Assembly (NCBI RefSeq): GCF_014192095.1
Contig: NZ_JACHXN010000001.1
Location: forward strand, 62,001 to 126,000
DNA length: 64,000 nucleotides
Direction: 5' to 3'
DNA from: Phyllobacterium trifolii
GTDB lineage: Bacteria > Pseudomonadota > Alphaproteobacteria > Rhizobiales > Rhizobiaceae
Below the pieces are notes generated by a model, which was given only the letters and a program-made list of their open reading frames with translations, did not search any database and had not been told where the DNA came from. Below, one piece after another: positions 34,002 through 42,701 of this stretch. The position numbers and the translations under genes are program-made. Within the stretch, counting starts at the first letter, position 1; each line of letters starts with the position of its first letter.

Positions 34002-34082
34002 GTCCCGCCTGTTTAAAATTAATCCAATAACCATGACGTTGTGATTTTTCGATTGTCAATTGCACTGACTTGGATCACTTAT

Positions 34083-34094
34083 AAATCATGACAT
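34083..34094 (-). promoter_or_regulatory. Inverted copy of the candidate EnuR motif at the enuR start
   Basis: AAATCATGACAT matches, in reverse complement, 11 of 12 bases of TTGTCATGATTT found before ehuA. It overlaps the enuR start codon (34088), a position suited to autoregulation. A weaker related sequence lies near 34030-34041. Confidence 0.4.
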
Positions 34095-35473
34095 TTTGGC
34101 GCCCAGATCCGACAACCCTCCGCCGTCCGGCCTACCTCTCGCTGGCCGAACAGATTGCACGTGCCATCGCCGATGGCAAACTCGAGAGCGGGGCGCGCCT
34201 GCAAACCCACCGGCAAATGGCTGACGACTTGCACCTCTCAGTGCAAACCGTGAGCCGCGCTTATGAAGAATTGATCCGGCGCAATCTTATTTCCGGTGAA
34301 ACCGGACGCGGTACGTTCGTGCGCTCGCTGCGCCGCGAGCCGGATCCGCCCTATCTGCCGGAACGGCTCGGCGAGGTCATCGATCTCTCGATTCTAAAAC
34401 CGATCTGCGAGCCCATGCACCTGGATCGCATGAAAAAGGCGCTTGGCTGGCTCGCCGAGAACCTGCCTGCAAGTTCGGCGCTCTCCTTCCGTCCCAATGT
34501 GGTGTTTCCACGCCATCGGGCCGTTGCGGTGGAATGGCTGCGGACCTGCGGACTTGATGTGCCGGCTTCGAATATCAGCCTGACCAACGGCGCGACTGCC
34601 GCCATGAGCGTGGCGCTGATGAGCGCTGCACCGCCCGGCTCGAAGATCGCGACCGAAGGCATTGGCCATCACACACTGACGCCGCTCGCTTCCTATCTTG
34701 GTCTGACGCTCGAGGGTCTGGCGATCGACGATCAAGGGATTATTCCGGAGGCGCTGGACGCTTGCTGCCGAGAGAGCGGCATTCGCGCGGTTTTCGTGCA
34801 ACCATCGGTGATCAATCCAACCGCCACGCTGATGGGCATCGAGCGGCGCGCTGCCATTGTCGAGGTAGCACGCCGACATGACATTGCGATAATCGAGAGC
34901 GATATCCTCGGTCCACTTGTCGAGAATCGCCCACCGCCGATCGCAACGCTGGCGCCGGAGCGCACGCTCTATTTCACCAGCTTCACAAAGATCGTCGTGC
35001 CGGGACTACGCATCGGCTATCTCGTCGCGCCGGACCGTTACGTGGCAGCCGTCGCCAATCGTCACCTTGTATCGAACTGGATGGCAACGCCGATCGTTGC
35101 CGAGATCGCAACGCGCTGGGTTTCTGACGGTACGGCGCTCGAATTGGTGAATTGGCAACGCGAAGCGCTTCGCACAAGGCACGCCACAGCATCGGAAGTC
35201 CTGTCCGGCATTCCGTTTCTGTCGCATCCGCAAAGCCTTCACATCTGGTTGCCGCTGACGGGAGAACGAACCGAGGAGGCCTTCGTCGCCCATGCAAGAC
35301 TGCAAGGTGTGGCGATCGCCACGGGCGCCTCGTTTCGCATATCAAACCATCCCTGGCATCCAGCGGTGCGCATTTCGCTCGGCTCGACAACAGAAGCGGA
35401 ATTACGTTCCGGCCTCGGGGTGGTGGCCAATTTGCTGCGTGGAGATCTAGAACATCTCTTGCTCGCGATTTAA
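34088..35473 (+). CDS. enuR: MocR/GntR-type regulator of ectoine/hydroxyectoine use
   Basis: A 461-residue fusion of a GntR winged helix (about 14-80: LSLAEQIARAIADGKLESGA, then LHLSVQTVSRAYEELIRR) and a class I aminotransferase-like domain. The PLP-binding Lys is Lys301 in YFTSFTKIVVPGLRIG. The cluster with ehu/eut genes identifies it as EnuR. From published work on Ruegeria EnuR, PLP is bound by this Lys, and diaminobutyrate and N-acetyl-diaminobutyrate act as inducers that release repression. It is divergent from asnC and in line with ehuA (126 bp). Confidence 0.92.
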   Translation: MTFWRPDPTTLRRPAYLSLAEQIARAIADGKLESGARLQTHRQMADDLHLSVQTVSRAYEELIRRNLISGETGRGTFVRSLRREPDPPYLPERLGEVIDLSILKPICEPMHLDRMKKALGWLAENLPASSALSFRPNVVFPRHRAVAVEWLRTCGLDVPASNISLTNGATAAMSVALMSAAPPGSKIATEGIGHHTLTPLASYLGLTLEGLAIDDQGIIPEALDACCRESGIRAVFVQPSVINPTATLMGIERRAAIVEVARRHDIAIIESDILGPLVENRPPPIATLAPERTLYFTSFTKIVVPGLRIGYLVAPDRYVAAVANRHLVSNWMATPIVAEIATRWVSDGTALELVNWQREALRTRHATASEVLSGIPFLSHPQSLHIWLPLTGERTEEAFVAHARLQGVAIATGASFRISNHPWHPAVRISLGSTTEAELRSGLGVVANLLRGDLEHLLLAI

Positions 35474-35508
35474 TCGTCTCGCCTGAAAATTCAGCACGAT
35501 CATCTATA

Positions 35509-35543
35509 TTGTCATGATTTAATTTTTATAATTGACATGATTT
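35509..35543 (+). promoter_or_regulatory. Two 12-bp direct repeats before ehuA, candidate EnuR operator
   Basis: TTGTCATGATTT (35509) and TTGACATGATTT (35532) differ at one base and are 23 bp apart, about two helical turns. MocR proteins such as GabR are known to bind two direct repeats. The second copy contains a consensus-like -35 hexamer (TTGACA), so binding would mask it. Confidence 0.55.
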
Positions 35544-35598
35544 CATAAGTCTCCCATCGTTAGGGGCATGAGGCTGTCTCAACCAGAAGGAGACATGC

Positions 35599-36396
35599 AT
35601 GCCCCCAACAAATACCGCGCCGATCATCGAGATCAACGGCATCAACAAGAGCTTCGGCGCGTTCAAAGTCCTGAACGACCTGTCGTTTAGCGTTGCGCCG
35701 CGGGAAAAACTTGCTTTGATCGGCCCATCCGGGTCTGGCAAGACGACGATCCTGCGCATTCTGATGACGCTGGAAGGCATCGACAGCGGTGAGATCCTTG
35801 TCGATGGCGACAGTCTCTATCAGATGAAACGCAACGGCAAGTTGCAACCAGCCGACGATGCTCACCTGCATAAAATGCGCGAAAAGATTGGCATGGTCTT
35901 TCAGCTGTTCAATCTTTTCCCGCACAAATGTGTTCTCGACAATGTCACGCTCGCGCCGATGTTGACAAAAGGCGTGTCGCGCAAGGATGCAGAGCATCAC
36001 GCCATGGAATTGCTCGATATGGTCGGTCTTGCCGACAAGGCAAAGTCCATGCCGTCGCAATTGTCCGGCGGCCAGAAACAGCGGGTCGCCATTGCACGCG
36101 CACTCGCACTCAAGCCCAAAATTATGCTCTTCGACGAGGTCACCTCCGCGCTCGATCCGGAATTGGTCGAAGAGGTGCTGAATGTTCTCTGGAAGCTTTG
36201 CCGGGAAACCGACATGACAATGCTTCTGGTGACCCACGAAATGGGCTTTGCCCATGACTTCGCCGATCGCGTTCTGTTTTTCGATCGCGGGCGAATTGTC
36301 GAGGACGGCAAACCCGACGAAATCTTCCGCCATCCCAAACAGGAAAGGACGCAGGCCTTCCTGAAGAAGATCATCGCCGCTGGTCATCGCGTCTGA
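35599..36396 (+). CDS. ehuA: Ectoine/hydroxyectoine ABC transporter ATP-binding protein
   Basis: A 265-residue ABC ATPase of the polar amino acid type. Walker A GPSGSGKTTILRIL is near residue 40, the signature LSGGQKQRVAIARALAL near 155, Walker B IMLFDEVTSALDP follows, and the H-loop is in LLVTHEMGFAHDFADR. It powers uptake through EhuC/EhuD. AAGGAGA precedes the ATG at 35599 by 5 bases; another ATG 4 bp upstream is out of frame. First gene of the ehuABCD-eutABCDE array. Confidence 0.93.
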   Translation: MPPTNTAPIIEINGINKSFGAFKVLNDLSFSVAPREKLALIGPSGSGKTTILRILMTLEGIDSGEILVDGDSLYQMKRNGKLQPADDAHLHKMREKIGMVFQLFNLFPHKCVLDNVTLAPMLTKGVSRKDAEHHAMELLDMVGLADKAKSMPSQLSGGQKQRVAIARALALKPKIMLFDEVTSALDPELVEEVLNVLWKLCRETDMTMLLVTHEMGFAHDFADRVLFFDRGRIVEDGKPDEIFRHPKQERTQAFLKKIIAAGHRV

Positions 36397-36451
36397 AGAC
36401 GGGAACCCCCGACGATTAGCAACACACAAGAAAACCAAAGGAGCTGGGAAC

Positions 36452-37297
36452 ATGACCAAACTAACCATCAACGCATTGCTTGGAGCGGTGGCGCTTTCGA
36501 CCCTGGTGTCGTCCTTGCCTGCCAAGGCGGACGAAGCACTCGACAAGCTGAAGGCGCAGGGCTTTGCCCGCATCGCCATTGCCAACGAACCACCATTCAC
36601 AGCCGTCAAGGCTGACGGCACCGTGTCTGGCGCTGCCCCGGATGTTGCACGCGCAGTGTTCAAGAAGCTCGGCGTCAACGACGTCGTGGCGTCTATCTCT
36701 GAGTATGGTGCAATGATCCCCGGCCTACAGGCTGGACGTCATGATGTCGTCACTGCCGGTCTTTTCATGAAGCCGGAGCGCTGCAATGCCGTGGCCTATT
36801 CCGAGCCGATCCTTTGCGACGCAGAAGCATTCCTAGTGAAGAAGGGCAATCCAAAAGGCTTCAAGAGCTATGCCGATATCGCCAAGGATGAAAAGGCAAC
36901 CATCGGCGCACCAGGCGGCGGTACCGAAGAACGTCTTGCACTCGAGGCCGGTGTCCCGCGTGACCGCGTGATTGTCGTTCCGGATGGCCAGAGCGGCCTG
37001 AAAATGCTGCAGGACGGCCGCATCGACACCTATTCGCTACCGGTCCTGTCGATCAATGATCTGGTCAAGAAAGCCAATGATCCGAATATCGAAGTCATTG
37101 CTCCTGTACAGGGCGCCCCGGTCTATTGCGATGGCGCAGCATTCCGCAAGGGCGACACGGCTCTTCGCGACGAGTTCGACAAGGTACTCGCTGAGATGAA
37201 GACGTCGGGCGAGTTCGCCAAGATCATCGAGCCTTATGGTTTCTCGGCAAAGGCGGCAATGTCCACCACCCGCGAAAAGCTCTGCGCAGCCAAGTAG
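36452..37297 (+). CDS. ehuB: Ectoine/hydroxyectoine-binding periplasmic protein
   Basis: A 281-residue family 3 solute-binding protein with a signal peptide (cleavage near LPAKADEAL). Lobes show the usual RIAIANEPPFTAVKADGTVS start and the GLQAGRHDVVTAGLFMKPER segment; two Cys pairs (CNAVAYSEPILCD, YCDGAAF) are noticeable. EhuB of Sinorhizobium binds ectoine and hydroxyectoine with micromolar affinity using aromatic residues; direct identification of those residues here is not attempted. AAAGGAG lies before the ATG. A strong stem-loop separates it from ehuC. Confidence 0.92.
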   Translation: MTKLTINALLGAVALSTLVSSLPAKADEALDKLKAQGFARIAIANEPPFTAVKADGTVSGAAPDVARAVFKKLGVNDVVASISEYGAMIPGLQAGRHDVVTAGLFMKPERCNAVAYSEPILCDAEAFLVKKGNPKGFKSYADIAKDEKATIGAPGGGTEERLALEAGVPRDRVIVVPDGQSGLKMLQDGRIDTYSLPVLSINDLVKKANDPNIEVIAPVQGAPVYCDGAAFRKGDTALRDEFDKVLAEMKTSGEFAKIIEPYGFSAKAAMSTTREKLCAAK

Positions 37298-37313
37298 TTC
37301 CGCGCGAGTCTTC

Positions 37314-37340
37314 GACCGCTTCGTTTAACACGAAGCGGTC
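37314..37340 (+). other. Intercistronic stem-loop between ehuB and ehuC
   Basis: GACCGCTTCGT and ACGAAGCGGTC form a perfect 11-bp stem with loop TTAAC, beginning 17 bp after the ehuB stop. No T-run follows. Such a stem-loop after a binding-protein gene often protects the upstream mRNA or weakens readthrough, so that the binding protein is made in excess over the permeases. Confidence 0.7.
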
Positions 37341-37376
37341 CCCATGTTCTGCAATTCCAGCAAAGGTGGCGTAGCG

Positions 37377-38036
37377 ATGGGCCAATGGGCCGGCTATCTG
37401 CAACTCATTCTCGAGGGTGCTGTCGTGACCATCAAGCTGACGCTGATGGGCTCGGCGCTGGCGCTCGTGATGGCATTCCTGGCGGGTATCGGGCGTTTAT
37501 CGCGCTTTGCGCCGGTGCGCTGGCTAGCGACCGCCTATATTGAATTTTTTCGGGGCACGTCGATCTTCGTTCAGCTGTTCTGGGCTTATTTCGTACTCCC
37601 GCTCTTCGGCTTCACGCTGACGCCCTTGCAAGCGGGCGTCCTTGCGCTTGGCCTCAATGTCGGGGCCTACGCTGCCGAAGTGGTGCGCGGCGCTATCAAA
37701 TCCATTGGCAAAGAACAATATGAGGCCTGCACGGCGCTCAATTTCAATCGTTGGCAAGGCCTTCGCCACGTAATCTTGCCGCAGGCCTTCGTGTTGATGC
37801 TGCCAACTTTCGGCAACAATGCCATCGAACTCTTGAAAGCATCGGCCGTGGTCTCCCTCATCTCGCTGTCAGACATGACATTTCAGGCGCAAGTGGTACG
37901 GGCACAGACTGGCAGCACGCTGTTTCCATTCCTGACAATTCTCATTCTCTATTTTGCCATCGCCTGCGTCATTTCCTTCGCCATTCGCGGCCTTGAGCGT
38001 CATCTGACGCGCGGCCTTGACGGCATCAGGTCGTAG
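37377..38036 (+). CDS. ehuC: Ectoine/hydroxyectoine ABC transporter permease EhuC
   Basis: A 219-residue polar-amino-acid-type permease of about five helices with the EAA loop EQYEACTALNFNRWQGLRHV followed by ILPQAF. The ATG at 37377 (MGQWAGYLQ) has AAAGGTGG 7 bases before it; an earlier in-frame ATG (37344) lies next to the stem-loop and has no ribosome site. It forms the membrane channel with EhuD, whose gene follows after 9 bp. Confidence 0.92.
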   Translation: MGQWAGYLQLILEGAVVTIKLTLMGSALALVMAFLAGIGRLSRFAPVRWLATAYIEFFRGTSIFVQLFWAYFVLPLFGFTLTPLQAGVLALGLNVGAYAAEVVRGAIKSIGKEQYEACTALNFNRWQGLRHVILPQAFVLMLPTFGNNAIELLKASAVVSLISLSDMTFQAQVVRAQTGSTLFPFLTILILYFAIACVISFAIRGLERHLTRGLDGIRS

Positions 38037-38045
38037 GAGGCAGCA

Positions 38046-38702
38046 ATGGAATGGGATTGGGCTTTCGTCATTCAAATTCTTCCGACCCTTATCGAGGGCG
38101 CGAAGATCACAATCCTCGCGACGGTACTTGGATACATATTGGCTGCGATTGTTGGTCTTGCCATCGCTATCGTTCGCCGATCAAAGAACAAACTGATTTC
38201 GAGGCCCATGGGCTTCGTTGCGGAGTTCATTCGCGGAACGCCTCTGCTCGTACAGCTTTATTTCATCTTTTACGTGCTGCCGGATCTTGGACTGACACTC
38301 TCGCCACTCGTGGCCGGCGTAATCGGTCTCGGCCTGCACTACGGAACCTATACGGCCGAAGTCTATCGCGCCGGAATCGACAATGTTGCGCGCGGACAGT
38401 GGGAAGCCGCCAAAGCATGCAATCTCAACGCCTGGCAGACCTGGACACAGGTCATCCTGCCCCAAGCGCTACCGCCCATGATTCCCGCTCTCGCCAATTA
38501 CTTCATTGCCATGTTCAAGGAAACGCCGCTTCTATCTGCAATCACGGTACTCGAGCTGATGAACCAGGCGCGCAGCATCGCCAACTACAACTACCGCTAT
38601 ATTGAGCCGATCACGCTCGTCGGAGCATTCTTCCTCGTCATCAGTCTGATTTCCGTCGTCGGGCTGCGTTGGCTGGAACGCCGCTACGGCAGGATCGACT
38701 GA
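38046..38702 (+). CDS. ehuD: Ectoine/hydroxyectoine ABC transporter permease EhuD
   Basis: A 218-residue permease similar in size and topology to EhuC, with EAA loop GQWEAAKACNLNAWQTWTQV followed by ILPQAL. AGGAGG precedes the ATG by 6 bases. Five helices are likely; the C-terminal LRWLERRYG is a common end in this family. The stop at 38702 is followed closely by eutA. Confidence 0.92.
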   Translation: MEWDWAFVIQILPTLIEGAKITILATVLGYILAAIVGLAIAIVRRSKNKLISRPMGFVAEFIRGTPLLVQLYFIFYVLPDLGLTLSPLVAGVIGLGLHYGTYTAEVYRAGIDNVARGQWEAAKACNLNAWQTWTQVILPQALPPMIPALANYFIAMFKETPLLSAITVLELMNQARSIANYNYRYIEPITLVGAFFLVISLISVVGLRWLERRYGRID

Positions 38703-38713
38703 GGAGCATGACC

Positions 38714-39493
38714 ATGGACGCCTTCCCTACGATCCGCCAAACCGCCATGGCACTGGATTTTGACGATCGCCCGCTCAGCAAACGCGTCGGGCTTGTCATC
38801 CTCGCTACCGATCACACCACCGAACCGGATTTTCAGCGCATGGTGGCGAGTGATCGCATCGGTCTTTACACAGCGCGCATTCCCTATGCGAACCCGACCA
38901 CGCCAGACAATCTGCGGCGCATGCAGCCTTCGCTTACCGAGGGCACGAGCCTCATCCTGCCGGATGAAGATCTCGATGTGATTTGCTATTCCTGTACCGC
39001 AGCGTCTGTCGTGATCGGCGACGAGGAGATCGAAGCTGCGATCAACCTTGCCAAGCCGGCCGTGCCGGTTGTGACGCCGCCGCTGGCCGCCGTACGTGGA
39101 TTTCAGGCGCTCGGTGCAAAACGCATCAGCATCCTCACGCCCTATACGATCAAGACCAGCACGCCTATGGCGCACTACTTCGCGGCCAAGGGTTTCGACA
39201 TTGCGAGTTTCACCTGTTTTGGTCTCGACGATGATCGCGAGATGGCGCGGATCAGTCCGCGATCGCTGATTTCCGCTGCTCAGGAAGCCATGGCGAGCGA
39301 CGCCGACGCGCTGTTCATTTCGTGTACTGCAGTGCGGGCGGCGGGCGTTGCGCTCGCAATCGAACAGGTAATCGGAAAGCCTGTCGTCAGCAGCAATCTG
39401 GCAACTGCCTGGGCGACACTACGCATATGTGACGATCTTACGCCTCGTCCGGAATGGGGCAGCCTGATGACTCAATCCATGGCCGGTTGGTGA
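38714..39493 (+). CDS. eutA: Asp/Glu racemase-like protein EutA
   Basis: A 259-residue protein of the Asp/Glu/hydantoin racemase and arylmalonate decarboxylase/maleate isomerase superfamily. The two cysteines of the active site pair lie in VICYSCTAASVVIG and ALFISCTAVRAAG. EutA, EutB and EutC are thought to remove the hydroxyl group of hydroxyectoine, converting it to ectoine; their individual steps are not settled. I start at ATG 38714 because GAGGAG lies 7 bases before it; ATG 38708 would be too close to that site. It is followed by eutB with 3 bp between. Confidence 0.88.
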   Translation: MDAFPTIRQTAMALDFDDRPLSKRVGLVILATDHTTEPDFQRMVASDRIGLYTARIPYANPTTPDNLRRMQPSLTEGTSLILPDEDLDVICYSCTAASVVIGDEEIEAAINLAKPAVPVVTPPLAAVRGFQALGAKRISILTPYTIKTSTPMAHYFAAKGFDIASFTCFGLDDDREMARISPRSLISAAQEAMASDADALFISCTAVRAAGVALAIEQVIGKPVVSSNLATAWATLRICDDLTPRPEWGSLMTQSMAGW

Positions 39494-39496
39494 GCC

Positions 39497-40498
39497 ATGA
39501 CCGACAAATTAGTGACCATCGCTGAGATTGAGAAGGCACGCGACGCGCTTGCGGGCAAGGTGGTGCGCACCCCTACCGTCAACTCGGTATCCTTATCGGA
39601 AATGACAGGCCTGCCGGTCTTTCTCAAGTTCGAACACCGCCAAACTACCGGCAGTTTCAAGCTGCGTGGTGCAACCAATGCCTTGAGCCAGCTTTCAACA
39701 AGCGAAAAGCAACGCGGCGTGGTAGCAGCCTCCACGGGAAACCATGGCCGCGCCCTCGCCTATGCCGCACATCTGGAAGGCGTACACGCCATTATTTGCA
39801 TGTCGCGGCTGGTCCCGCAGAACAAGGTTGATGATATCCGCCGTCTTGGCGCCGAGATCCGCATCATCGGTAAATCGCAGGATGATGCGCAGGAAGAAGT
39901 AGACCGGCTCGTACTGGAAAGCGGCCTCACCATGGTGCCGCCTTTTGACAATGCCTCGATCATTGCCGGGCAAGGCACACTCGGTCTCGAGATCATCGAC
40001 GCGGTTCCGGATGTCGACACCGTCCTCGTCCCGGTGTCGGGCGGTGGTCTGGCCTCAGGTGTTGCGGCGGCGGTCAAGGCCAAACGTTCTGCCGCGAAGA
40101 TCATCGGTATTTCGATGGATCGCGGCGCCGCCATGCGTGCCAGCCTTGATGCTGGCAAGCCTGTTCTTGTCGAAGAAAGTGAAAGTCTGGCGGATTCGCT
40201 TGGCGGCGGGATCGGTATTGATAACCGGTTCACTTTCGCGATGGTCCGCGACATGCTCGATGATGTGATCCTGCTCTCGGAGAACGAAATCGCTGCCGGC
40301 ATGGCTCACGCCTACATGCACGAACGCGAAATAATCGAAGGCGCGGCGGCTGTCGGCATCGCTGCACTGCTCGCGGGAAAAATAAAGGCGAAGGGACCTG
40401 TCGTCGCCATTCTTTCCGGCCGCAATGTCGACATGGAACAGCATCGGCGCATCGTCTGTGCGGACATCAAGGAAAGGGCCGAACCATGCCCCTCATGA
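39497..40498 (+). CDS. eutB: Threonine dehydratase-like PLP enzyme EutB
   Basis: A 333-residue fold-type II PLP enzyme. The PLP-Lys is in TTGSFKLRGATNALS near residue 55, the phosphate-binding loop in VSGGGLASGVAAAVKA, and the STGNHGRALAYAA segment is the substrate carboxylate loop. EutB acts with EutA and EutC on hydroxyectoine, presumably in a dehydration step. Its last 13 bases overlap the start of eutC. Confidence 0.9.
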   Translation: MTDKLVTIAEIEKARDALAGKVVRTPTVNSVSLSEMTGLPVFLKFEHRQTTGSFKLRGATNALSQLSTSEKQRGVVAASTGNHGRALAYAAHLEGVHAIICMSRLVPQNKVDDIRRLGAEIRIIGKSQDDAQEEVDRLVLESGLTMVPPFDNASIIAGQGTLGLEIIDAVPDVDTVLVPVSGGGLASGVAAAVKAKRSAAKIIGISMDRGAAMRASLDAGKPVLVEESESLADSLGGGIGIDNRFTFAMVRDMLDDVILLSENEIAAGMAHAYMHEREIIEGAAAVGIAALLAGKIKAKGPVVAILSGRNVDMEQHRRIVCADIKERAEPCPS

Positions 40499-41478
40499 CG
40501 ATTCTTACCGAAGCGGATTTACGCAAGATCGTGTCGCTCGATCTTGACGCTATTGCTTGCGTGGAATCTGCGTTCGAAGCCTTGGCGACCAAGGCTGTCG
40601 CCATGCCGCCTATCCTGCGGCTCGACATTCCCGAACATCGCGGTGAAGTCGATGTGAAGACGGCGTACGTTCCGGGTATCGATGGCTTTGCCATCAAGAT
40701 CAGCCCCGGTTTCTTTGATAATCCCAAGCTCGGCCTGCCCAGCGTCAATGGCATGATGGTTCTGCTCAGCAGCCGCACGGGTCTGGTTGAAGCCCTGTTG
40801 CTCGACAATGGCTATCTCACTGATATACGTACGGCAGCTGCGGGCGCGGTTGCGGCAAAACACCTGTCGCGGCCCGAATCCAGTGTCGCCGCTATATTCG
40901 GGGCCGGTGTTCAGGCGCGCCTGCAACTCGAGGCATTGACTTTGGTTCGTCCAATCAAGCAGGCACGGATCTGGGCCCGCGACATCGACAAAGCTCAACT
41001 GGTGGCAAACGAACTCACTGAAAAGCTTGGTTTCCCCGTCAGCGCTGTGAAGGATCCGGAGAGGGCCGTTCGCGACGCGGATATCGTCGTGACGACAACG
41101 CCCTCCTCTCGGCCAATCCTGCAATCAACCTGGCTGCAGCCGGGCCAGCACATCACCGCCATGGGTTCCGATGCCGAGCACAAAAACGAGCTCGATCCTG
41201 CCATCATCGCCAAAGCCGACCTCTACGTCGCTGATAGTCTGAAGCAGACGCGTCGCCTCGGTGAGCTTCATCATGCCATCGAATCCGGACTGGTAAAGGC
41301 CGACGCGACCTTCTCAGAGCTCGGTTCCGTCATCGCCGGTTCGGCAAAAGGCAGGCCGTCACAAGAGGCAATCACTATCGCCGATCTGACCGGCACCGGT
41401 GTACAGGATACCGCCATCGCGACACTTGCCCGTGATCGCGCGAGGAAATCGAGCGTTGGAACCAAATTCGAAAGTTGA
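40486..41478 (+). CDS. eutC: Ornithine cyclodeaminase/mu-crystallin family protein EutC
   Basis: A 330-residue NAD(P)-binding protein of the ornithine cyclodeaminase/ketimine reductase family. The Rossmann loop is AAIFGAGVQARLQLEAL at about 130-145; ahead of it is VKISPGFFDNP, and AMGSDAEHKNELDPAI follows. It likely reduces a cyclic ketimine-type intermediate in the hydroxyectoine-to-ectoine conversion. It overlaps eutB by 13 bp, so translation is coupled. Confidence 0.9.
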   Translation: MPLMTILTEADLRKIVSLDLDAIACVESAFEALATKAVAMPPILRLDIPEHRGEVDVKTAYVPGIDGFAIKISPGFFDNPKLGLPSVNGMMVLLSSRTGLVEALLLDNGYLTDIRTAAAGAVAAKHLSRPESSVAAIFGAGVQARLQLEALTLVRPIKQARIWARDIDKAQLVANELTEKLGFPVSAVKDPERAVRDADIVVTTTPSSRPILQSTWLQPGQHITAMGSDAEHKNELDPAIIAKADLYVADSLKQTRRLGELHHAIESGLVKADATFSELGSVIAGSAKGRPSQEAITIADLTGTGVQDTAIATLARDRARKSSVGTKFES

Positions 41479-41511
41479 TATGGGCTTCGGCCCAAGCATG
41501 AGGAAACTGAT

Positions 41512-42693
41512 ATGACAGAGCCAAATCTCAAATTCACGCGGCAAGAATTCGCCGAAAGATTGCAGAAGACCCGCGCGGCGATGCAAAAGCGCGGCATTGA
41601 TCTTCTGATCTGCAGCGATCCCTCCAATATGGCGTGGCTGACGGGATATGATGGCTGGTCTTTCTATGTGCACCAAGCCGTGTTGGTACCGCCGGAAGGT
41701 GAACCGATCTGGTATGGCCGCGGCCAGGATGCCAACGGCGCTAAGCGCACGGCTTATCTCTCCAACGACAACATCGTTGGTTATCCGGATAACTATGTTC
41801 AGTCCACCGAACGCCATCCTATGGATTATCTGTCGAAAATCATTGCGGAGCGTGGTTGGGACAAGCTGACCATTGCCGTCGAGATGGACAACTACTGGTT
41901 CTCCGCCGCCGCATTCGCATCCTTGCAGAAACATCTGCCGAACGCCCGCTTCGTTGACGGCACTGCGCTCGTAAACTGGCAGCGCGCGGTGAAAAGCCCG
42001 ACTGAGATCGAATATATGCGCAAGGCCGCCCGTATCGTTGAGCTTATGCACCAGCGCATCGTCGACAAAATCGAGCCGGGTATGCGCAAATGCGATCTGG
42101 TTGCGGAGATCTACGACGCAGGAATTCGCGGAACCGATGATTTCGGCGGTGATTATCCTGCCATCGTGCCGTTGCTTCCATCTGGTGCGGACGCCTCGGC
42201 GCCCCATCTTACCTGGGACGACAAGCCGATGAAGGTCGGCGAAGGCACCTTTTTCGAGATTGCCGGCTGCTACAACCGTTACCACGTTCCCCTGTCGCGC
42301 ACGGTGTTTCTGGGCAAACCCACCCAGGAGTTTCTGGACGCAGAGAAAGCCACGCTCGAAGGCATGGAAGCCGGTCTCGCTGCGGCGAAGCCGGGCAATG
42401 CCTGCGAGGATATCGCCAATGCGTTCTTTGGCGTCTTGAAGAAATACGGCATCGTCAAGGATAACCGCACCGGCTATCCGATCGGCATTTCCTACCCGCC
42501 GGATTGGGGCGAGCGCACCATGAGCCTGCGTCCGGGTGATAGAACCGAACTCAAGCCAGGCATGACGTTCCATTTTATGACCGGTTTGTGGCTCGAAACC
42601 ATGGGCCTTGAAATCACCGAAAGCATCCTGATCACCGACACCGGCGTCGAATGCCTTGCCAATGTGCCGCGCAAGCTTTTCGTCAAGAACTGA
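41512..42693 (+). CDS. eutD: Ectoine hydrolase (M24 peptidase-like) EutD/DoeA
   Basis: A 393-residue protein of the M24 (Xaa-Pro peptidase) fold: N-terminal creatinase-like domain with SDPSNMAWLTGYDGWSFY, C-terminal pita-bread domain from about residue 165. The stretch SGADASAPHLTWDDKPM and the following FEIAGCYNRYHVPLSRT are typical of ectoine hydrolases. It opens the tetrahydropyrimidine ring to N-acetyl-diaminobutyrate; the characterised homologue works in complex with EutE. GAGGAAA precedes the ATG. eutE follows with an 8-bp gap. Confidence 0.92.
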   Translation: MTEPNLKFTRQEFAERLQKTRAAMQKRGIDLLICSDPSNMAWLTGYDGWSFYVHQAVLVPPEGEPIWYGRGQDANGAKRTAYLSNDNIVGYPDNYVQSTERHPMDYLSKIIAERGWDKLTIAVEMDNYWFSAAAFASLQKHLPNARFVDGTALVNWQRAVKSPTEIEYMRKAARIVELMHQRIVDKIEPGMRKCDLVAEIYDAGIRGTDDFGGDYPAIVPLLPSGADASAPHLTWDDKPMKVGEGTFFEIAGCYNRYHVPLSRTVFLGKPTQEFLDAEKATLEGMEAGLAAAKPGNACEDIANAFFGVLKKYGIVKDNRTGYPIGISYPPDWGERTMSLRPGDRTELKPGMTFHFMTGLWLETMGLEITESILITDTGVECLANVPRKLFVKN

Positions 42694-42701
42694 GGCCCGT
42701 C

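Noticed and set aside
35560-36678. 372-codon minus-strand frame opposite ehuA and part of ehuB
   Set aside because: Covers conserved Walker motifs on the other strand and crosses the ehuA-ehuB gap; a shadow.
41359-42573. 404-codon minus-strand frame opposite eutC and eutD
   Set aside because: Antisense to two conserved enzymes; no recognisable domain.
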